Position numbers and translations under genes: made by a program | Notes under the pieces: generated by a model | What the model saw: the letters and a program-made list of their open reading frames with translations, nothing else | What the model was told of the DNA's origin: nothing | Database searches by the model: none | Assembly: GCA_035287045.1 (NCBI GenBank) | Contig: DATECF010000196.1 | Span: forward strand, 1 to 57,062 | Length of the DNA stretch: 57,062 nt | Source of the DNA: JACPAP01 sp035287045 | GTDB lineage: Bacteria > Gemmatimonadota > Gemmatimonadetes > Gemmatimonadales > GWC2-71-9 | Direction of reading: 5' to 3' | Shown here: one piece after another, positions 52,190 through 57,062 of the stretch | How the letters are laid out: each line of letters begins with the position of its first letter | Numbering within the stretch: position 1 is the first letter of the stretch

Positions 52190-52414
52190 GTGACCGCCCC
52201 CTTTTCGTGCCAAGCCTTCTCGGCGGAAGAGGCCGTCCAGATCCAGCGGATGATCGTGACGCCGGGGGCGCAGCTCACGTGTCCGCGTTGCGGGGGCGAG
52301 TTGACGTCGGAGATGCCGATGGCCGGCGGGCACAGCATTGCGGCCGTCTGGGAGTTCCGCTGTGAGGCCTGCCGGCGGAGCCTGATCGCGCGGGACCTGC
52401 CGGTATTGGGCTAG
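52190..52414 (+). CDS. Free-standing zinc-ribbon protein
   Basis: 74 residues from GTG 52190, one base after the preceding stop, so translated by re-initiation in the same operon. CPRCGGEL and CEACRRSL make a four-Cys zinc ribbon, preceded by a short helix (SAEEAVQIQRM). LTCPRCGGEL and WEFRCEACRRSL match LSCPRCNGAL and WELRCHVCRRSL of the response regulator at 49642. Its TAG shares the CTAG at 52411-52414 with the convergent dual-receiver gene. Confidence 0.75.
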   Translation: MTAPFSCQAFSAEEAVQIQRMIVTPGAQLTCPRCGGELTSEMPMAGGHSIAAVWEFRCEACRRSLIARDLPVLG

Positions 52415-53256
52415 TTTCGCCGGCCCAACTTCCCCAATAAAACACGCAGCAGTTTCTCAAGCCATGACCCGCCGGTGGCGGGCGGCCGGGGCGCGGCCAG
52501 GACCGCCTCGAGCGCTTCGAGGAGCTGCTCGGTGGTGAAGGGTTTGGGCAGGGTCTTGAGACCGGAGGATCCGGCAAACGCCCGGTTCAGGACGTCGAGG
52601 CGATCGGGGTCGCCGGAGATGGCGATGATGCCCGCGGCCGGCGCCTCGGCGCGGAGGGCGGCGATCAACCGGTCGCCGCTGTTGCCGGGCAGGATCAGGT
52701 CGGTGACCACCACGTCGGCGGGCTGGGCCCGGAACCGTTCCAGGGCGTGCTCGGCGTCGGCCGCTTCCATCACGGTGTAGCCGGTGAGGCGCAGGCGGCT
52801 CTGGAGGATGTCGCGGGTGCGGGCGTCGTCGTCCACCAGGAGCACGGTGGCCTTGGAGGGCCGGGGCGGGGCGGCGGGCAGGGGCACGGTCCCGGCGAGG
52901 GCGGCCGAGACGGCGGCGCGCAGGTCTTCCAGCTCAAAGGGTTTAGCCAGGGTCTTGGTGGCGCCGGCTTTGAGGGCCAGGGTGAGGACGTCGTGTTTGT
53001 CGCGGTAGCCGCCGCCGGACATGGCCAGGATCCTGGCATCCGGCCGCAGGTTCTTGAGCCGGATGATGGTCTGCAGGCCGTCCATGCCGGGCATGTAGAG
53101 GTCAATGACCAGGAGGTCGGCGGGCTGGCGCTGGAACAGGTCCAAGGCGGCGACGCCGTTATCGGCCTCATCCACGGTGTGGCCGACGGCGGTGAGCGCC
53201 TTCTTGATAGCCGCCCGAACGCCTTCGTCGTCGTCCGCAACCAGGATCCTCGCCAT
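52411..53256 (-). CDS. Dual-receiver response regulator, no output domain
   Basis: 281 residues from ATG 53256 (a TTG one codon earlier is less likely). Receiver 1 spans about 1-120 with Asp52 (IDLYMPGMDG) and the Lys of LAKPFE; receiver 2 spans about 136-260 with Asp186 (TDLILPG) and the Lys of LPKPF. Both have the acidic ADDDE/VDDDA pocket. There is a Pro/Ala-rich linker between them. There is no DNA-binding or enzymatic domain, only a short basic amphipathic tail (WLEKLLRVLLGKLGRR). It probably acts by phosphotransfer or protein binding, as in phosphorelays. Confidence 0.9.
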   Translation of the reverse strand: MARILVADDDEGVRAAIKKALTAVGHTVDEADNGVAALDLFQRQPADLLVIDLYMPGMDGLQTIIRLKNLRPDARILAMSGGGYRDKHDVLTLALKAGATKTLAKPFELEDLRAAVSAALAGTVPLPAAPPRPSKATVLLVDDDARTRDILQSRLRLTGYTVMEAADAEHALERFRAQPADVVVTDLILPGNSGDRLIAALRAEAPAAGIIAISGDPDRLDVLNRAFAGSSGLKTLPKPFTTEQLLEALEAVLAAPRPPATGGSWLEKLLRVLLGKLGRRN

Positions 53257-53532
53257 CAACCCTCCACCAAGGACACGGTCAAGACTGTCCGGGCGGAATT
53301 TGGCGAGGGGGACGCCAGAGTGACAGGGCGATACGGGGACCGCGATCTCAGCGGTTCCCTTGCACCCTTACCCGACGCCATGGTGCGAGCTACGTTCGTG
53401 CCTGTTGATTGGACGCCGCCCGATCCCTTCTCAAACCCGGCGTCGTAGTGCACAAGCCCTTCCGGATCAACGTGTTGATTTCGCGTTGATGCTACCGCCT
53501 CACGTTGTCCCCGGCGCGCTTCTGGGGGCATT
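53257..53532. other. Divergent gap before the SARP-ATPase gene
   Basis: 276 bases with no convincing gene. A GTGTTGATTTCGCGTTGATG stretch (about 53470-53489) contains two GTTGAT copies 13 bases apart, and TTGATT occurs at 53405. No firm promoter is assigned. GGGGG lies four bases before the SARP-gene ATG. Confidence 0.4.
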
Positions 53533-56500
53533 ATGGCCGCTCATTTCAACCTTCGGGTATTTGGACCGCCGCAACTGGTGGATCGCGGTGGTGCCCCCGT
53601 CCGTTTTCGGACCAAGAAGCAACTGGCGCTGCTCACCTACCTCCACTTTGAGGGCCGCGAGCGGCCTCTCAGTCGGGACGCCCTGGCGGACCTGTTGTGG
53701 CCTGACGTGGCGCCGGAGCAGGGGCGGCACTCGCTGTCCCAGGCGCTGTTGGCCATTCGGGAGCGGCTCGGCGCGGATGCGCTGACGCGGCGCGAACAGG
53801 ACGTGCAGCTCTTCGCGGACCTGGGTTCGGACCTGGGCGGGCTACAGGAAGGCGACGCTCCCCTCCCGTCGTTGCCGGAGCCGCTGCGCGGGCTGGAGGA
53901 TTGTGCCGGGGCCCAGTTCTCGCACTGGGTGGACGCTTCGCGCGCCCGGATTCTGGCGCGTGCGCGCGAGCTGCTGCGCGGAGCGCTCAGGGCGGCGCGA
54001 TCGGCTGGCGAACTCGCCCGGGTGCATCGTCTCGCCGCGCTATTGCACGGCATTGACCCCCTGTGTGTCGAAGCGGTGCAGGCGTTGGCCGAGCGCGCGC
54101 TGTTGGACGGGGACGCGGTGGCGGCGGTGCGGTTGCTCAAGGAGCAGGTTCGCCGAGCTGAGACGGAACTCGGTACCAATCCCAATCCAGAGATTGTGCG
54201 GCTCCTGCGCCGCCTGGAGCGAGGAGAGCGACCGAGCCACCCGGCGCAGGCCGCGGTCATTCCCTCCGCGATGACTCGGCGTGAGGTGTTCGTCGGCCGG
54301 GAGGCGGAGATGGGCCGGCTCGAGGCCTTGTGGGATCGGACGCGGGGATCGGGCTACCAGACCTGCCTGGTCGCGGGGGTTCCCGGGATCGGCAAGAGCT
54401 CGCTCGTCCGGCGGTTCGCCACCTCGCTGGCCGCCCGGGCGTGGCCGGCATTCGTGGTTCCCTGCCAGGAGATCGGGCAGGGAATACCGTACGCGGCTGT
54501 CTCTGAGCTGGTCACGGCGCTGGGGCGGGATGCCGCCGCCGGAGGCACGGATCCCCTGTGGCTCGCCGAAGCCAGCCGCGTCTGTCCCGGCCTGAAGGCC
54601 ATTTATCCCGGCATTCCCGATCCACCGAACGCGCCCACCGATTCCATTCGCCTGCGGGTTGCCGAGGCGCTGCTTCGGATGATGCAGGAAGTCTCGGATC
54701 GCGGCCCCATGCTGCTGGCGTTCGATGATGTCCAGCATATGGACCCGGCGAGCCGAGAGGTGTTGTTCCTGGTGACCCGTCGGTTGGAACGCGTGCCCTT
54801 CCTCATCCTGGCGACGTCGCGGCCCGACGGCGCCACCGAGACCGCGACGGCGGAGGCCAGCCGGGGAAGCCTCGCCTGGGCGGAGACCATCGCCCTCCAG
54901 CCGCTGGAGCGGGACCAGGCGATGCGACTGCTCGACGATCTGTTGGGAGGGAACCAGGAGATCGACGGCCGCATCCGGGAGACCATTGTTCGCCTGGCGC
55001 AGGGGAATCCGTACTTCGTGGAGATGTTGCTGTCCGACTGGAGACAGCACGAAGCCACCTCGTTGGTGGCGGCGGAAACCGACGGGGACCGGACGGTGGC
55101 GTCGTGGAGTCCTCCGGAGACGCTGCGGTCGGCATTCGAGCGGCACTACCGGGGGCTTTCGGCGGAGTCGCAGCATCTCCTGCAATTGTTGGCCGTCGCG
55201 GAACGGGCGATGGCGACGCGGGAGATCGCGCCGCTGTTAGGGCTGGAATTGGTTGCTGCGGAGCGGGCGGTGCTGGAGATCCTCGACCGCGGGATCGGTC
55301 GAGTGGAGAGCGGACGGGTCACGTTCAAGAACGAGCTGCACCGAGCCTATGTGTACTACGCGATGGGGGAAGAGCGGCGGAACTATTTCCACACGCGGGT
55401 TGCCGAGTGGCTGTCGCGCGGGGCCGACGATGAAGACTTCCAGCGGAAGCTGGAAGCGTCGCACCATTACATCAGCGGGCGGATGCCAGAGGAGGCCCGC
55501 GAAACCGCGATAGCAGGAGCCGAACTCGCCGTCCGGCGCGGTGCCCCCGGCGAGGCCGAGCGAGCGCTGGGGGCGTTGCTGCGATCGTATCCACAGTATG
55601 CCGAGTCGCGAGTGCATCTGGTGTTAGCCAGCGCGTTAGTCGCCGAGGGGAAGTACCGAGACGCGATTGACGCTCTCGGGAGGTGGCGCCCTCGGGACCG
55701 AGCATCGATCGACAGCGCCCTAGCTGCGCAGCTGAGAGCAGAGGCACTGCACCGAGGGCGCTTAGCTGATGACCAGACGATCCTAGACTCCGCTCTGTTC
55801 GCCGTCGCGGCAGCAGAGGCCGCAAGGGCTGACCTAGTCTTGATCAGGGCACTTCAGGTACGCGCCGAGGTTGCAGCGGAGTCAGGCAAGTTAGACGATG
55901 CCGAGGAGGCCGGAGCCCAGGCCGAGACTGTCGCTGAGCAGAGTTCAAATCACGAATGCAAACTGTTGGCAACGGTGACGCGAGGTTACTGCCTGCTGGC
56001 CACAGCGCATTACGAGAGCGCTGCGGCCGCTTTCGCGCAAGCCGCGCCCGGGCTCTCACAAGCGGGCCTGCTCGTGGACTTACACAGGGTGCTGAACGGC
56101 GCGGGCATGTGTCACACCGCCCTGGCACATCTGACTGAAGCCGTTCAAAGCTTCGGCCAAGCAATCCTTGTGGCGCGCAAGCTCGGCGACCGAGTGATCA
56201 GCTGCAACCTTTGGAGTAACCTTGGCGCGGCATACCAGGACGGCGGCCATTTCGAGTCGGCCCGGCAGAGCTATCAGCGGGCAATCGACCTACTGCCGGT
56301 TACCTCGCGGGTGGCAGCGCCTCTGTACGCAAACGCGTCGGGCCTCGAAATGCAGCTTGGCAACTTCGCCGAATCCGAACGCTACTCCACTCTTGCACTA
56401 GTTGCTGGCAAAGAGACCCGCTCGTTTCGGTTCGTCGTGGCTGCCCTGGCGGCGCAGGCTGACCTCCATCTCGCAAAGTGCGAGCCCGAACGGGCGTGGC

Positions 56501-56952
56501 CGCTCGTGGAAGAGGGAATCGCGCTCGCGGCGGGTCGATGGAGGCTCTTGAGTGACGTCGGACAGTTCGCGCGCCTGCAAAAGCACTTTGTCTGGATGAC
56601 AAGAGGATACGATGCAGTCCGGGCGGCCGACGCTGACCAGCGAACGGAGCACGACTGGATGAAGGTTAGCGACAGGCTCGAAGTCCTAGCTCTCAGGCAG
56701 TGGATTGCGAGGGTCGAGAATGACGCTCAGGTTGGAGGTGACGCCGTGCCGGAGTTGGTGAGGGTCGGGGCTCTCGGTGTAATCGCGCGGATTGTCGCTG
56801 TGGGAGTACGGCTGCCAACTATCCCTGTGCAGGAAACCGCAGAGCCTAGCGCGCGGCTAGTTGCTCGCGCCTTTCGACCTGAGCAAAAGCTGCCTCTTCC
56901 TGGACCTGACGACCTCCTGCAACCAAGCGACGCACCATTGCACTCCGCTTGA
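53533..56952 (+). CDS. SARP/BTAD - AAA ATPase - TPR regulator (AfsR/MalT-like)
   Basis: 1139 residues. A winged helix (LRVFGPPQLVDRGGAPVRFRTKKQLALLTYLHF...LLWPDVAP, about 5-95) is followed by a BTAD helical domain (about 110-235), then a STAND-type ATPase from about 250: VFVGREAEM, Walker A GVPGIGKSS (282-290), Walker B MLLAFDDVQHMD (393-404). TPR-like helices fill the rest. This is the AfsR/LAL layout, an ATP-switched activator. Base composition falls inside the gene: hand counts of 60-base samples give 72% GC at 54061-54120 but 53% at 55921-55980. The last about 35 codons overlap the convergent HD-GYP gene. Confidence 0.9.
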   Translation: MAAHFNLRVFGPPQLVDRGGAPVRFRTKKQLALLTYLHFEGRERPLSRDALADLLWPDVAPEQGRHSLSQALLAIRERLGADALTRREQDVQLFADLGSDLGGLQEGDAPLPSLPEPLRGLEDCAGAQFSHWVDASRARILARARELLRGALRAARSAGELARVHRLAALLHGIDPLCVEAVQALAERALLDGDAVAAVRLLKEQVRRAETELGTNPNPEIVRLLRRLERGERPSHPAQAAVIPSAMTRREVFVGREAEMGRLEALWDRTRGSGYQTCLVAGVPGIGKSSLVRRFATSLAARAWPAFVVPCQEIGQGIPYAAVSELVTALGRDAAAGGTDPLWLAEASRVCPGLKAIYPGIPDPPNAPTDSIRLRVAEALLRMMQEVSDRGPMLLAFDDVQHMDPASREVLFLVTRRLERVPFLILATSRPDGATETATAEASRGSLAWAETIALQPLERDQAMRLLDDLLGGNQEIDGRIRETIVRLAQGNPYFVEMLLSDWRQHEATSLVAAETDGDRTVASWSPPETLRSAFERHYRGLSAESQHLLQLLAVAERAMATREIAPLLGLELVAAERAVLEILDRGIGRVESGRVTFKNELHRAYVYYAMGEERRNYFHTRVAEWLSRGADDEDFQRKLEASHHYISGRMPEEARETAIAGAELAVRRGAPGEAERALGALLRSYPQYAESRVHLVLASALVAEGKYRDAIDALGRWRPRDRASIDSALAAQLRAEALHRGRLADDQTILDSALFAVAAAEAARADLVLIRALQVRAEVAAESGKLDDAEEAGAQAETVAEQSSNHECKLLATVTRGYCLLATAHYESAAAAFAQAAPGLSQAGLLVDLHRVLNGAGMCHTALAHLTEAVQSFGQAILVARKLGDRVISCNLWSNLGAAYQDGGHFESARQSYQRAIDLLPVTSRVAAPLYANASGLEMQLGNFAESERYSTLALVAGKETRSFRFVVAALAAQADLHLAKCEPERAWPLVEEGIALAAGRWRLLSDVGQFARLQKHFVWMTRGYDAVRAADADQRTEHDWMKVSDRLEVLALRQWIARVENDAQVGGDAVPELVRVGALGVIARIVAVGVRLPTIPVQETAEPSARLVARAFRPEQKLPLPGPDDLLQPSDAPLHSA

Positions 56953-57062
56953 ATGCAGCGACAACTCTCGGGTCGAACTGCCTGCCGGCGAACTTGTCGA
57001 GCTCCTCCACCACCCGTTCGTAAGTGAGAGCCTTCCGGTACGGCCGATCCGTGGTCATAGCG
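56846..57062 (-). CDS. HD-GYP domain phosphodiesterase, 3' end only
   Basis: 71 residues visible; the frame is open to the right edge, so the gene begins outside the window. AMTTDRPYRKALTYERVVEEL followed by AGRQFDPRVVAAF is the characteristic end of an HD-GYP domain, which hydrolyses cyclic di-GMP. The catalytic HD and GYP residues lie outside. The tail (RRLVAGGRQVQEEAAF) is short. Its last 107 bases overlap the end of the convergent SARP-ATPase gene, so one of the two tails is probably dispensable or recently extended. Confidence 0.85.
   Translation of the reverse strand, partial: AMTTDRPYRKALTYERVVEELDKFAGRQFDPRVVAAFKRSAMVRRLVAGGRQVQEEAAFAQVERREQLAAR

Noticed and set aside
1..57062. tRNA, rRNA, insertion sequences, integrases and phage genes.
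   Set aside because: No cloverleaf, transposase motif, terminal inverted repeats with target duplication, or phage protein was found by eye.

Overview
This is a GC-rich bacterial chromosome segment with tightly packed genes on both strands. There is no rRNA, tRNA, CRISPR array, phage or insertion sequence that I can recognise. The gene content points to Gemmatimonadota as the best guess, with Acidobacteriota less likely. The evidence is two giant Ser/Thr kinases with the glycine loop ELGGGGMSRVF followed by TPR repeats, ABC-type permeases lacking an ATPase (ADOP/MacB-like), secreted sortilin-type beta-propeller and M14 carboxypeptidase proteins of about 1000 residues, Ig-like/TIG lipoproteins, and SARP-TPR regulators. 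The assignment rests on protein style only.

Layout. 0-12.8 kb is mostly envelope and transport: the 3' part of a CotH-like protein, a DASS anion transporter, a DUF3857/transglutaminase protein, a receptor-plug protein without a barrel, a TerC-MtgA operon, a glutamate/dicarboxylate symporter, a K+-independent-type H+-pyrophosphatase and an APC amino acid permease. 12.8-21.3 kb holds two large translationally coupled lipoproteins, one with an M30-like zincin domain whose motif reads HDLTH, divergent from a SARP-TolB-TPR regulator. 21.3-24.1 kb is an operon for an archaeal-style HMG-CoA synthase, a thiolase and a DUF35 Zn-ribbon/OB protein, ending in a tiny ribbon-helix-helix-like gene. 24.3-31.1 kb contains two tandem paralogous kinase-TPR genes. 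31.1-47.2 kb contains two orphan permeases, a stand-alone Clp N-domain protein, an ArsR gene and a PadR gene each with a very clear promoter and overlapping palindromic operator, a M14 protein, a sortilin-like protein and small lipoproteins. 47.2-57.1 kb is more regulatory: an NTF2-like protein, a membrane-anchored hydrolase, a response regulator with a zinc ribbon, a proline-rich lipoprotein, two paralogous LeuA-dimer-like small proteins, a free zinc ribbon, a dual-receiver protein, a SARP-ATPase-TPR regulator and the 3' end of an HD-GYP phosphodiesterase.

The most interesting unit is at 49.6-53.3 kb. Three nearly identical CRP/FNR-type palindromes (GTGACCC-NN-GTCAC) sit 60-80 bases before three consecutive plus-strand genes. 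Two of these encode paralogous stand-alone domains resembling the allosteric domain of 2-isopropylmalate synthase, and the free zinc ribbon that follows matches the output domain of the neighbouring response regulator. Together with the two response regulators this looks like an uncharacterised, co-regulated sensory module. The archaeal-type HMG-CoA synthase cluster is the second point of interest.

Recurring features are four-base ATGA start/stop overlaps at operon junctions and perfect GC-rich palindromes between several convergent gene pairs.
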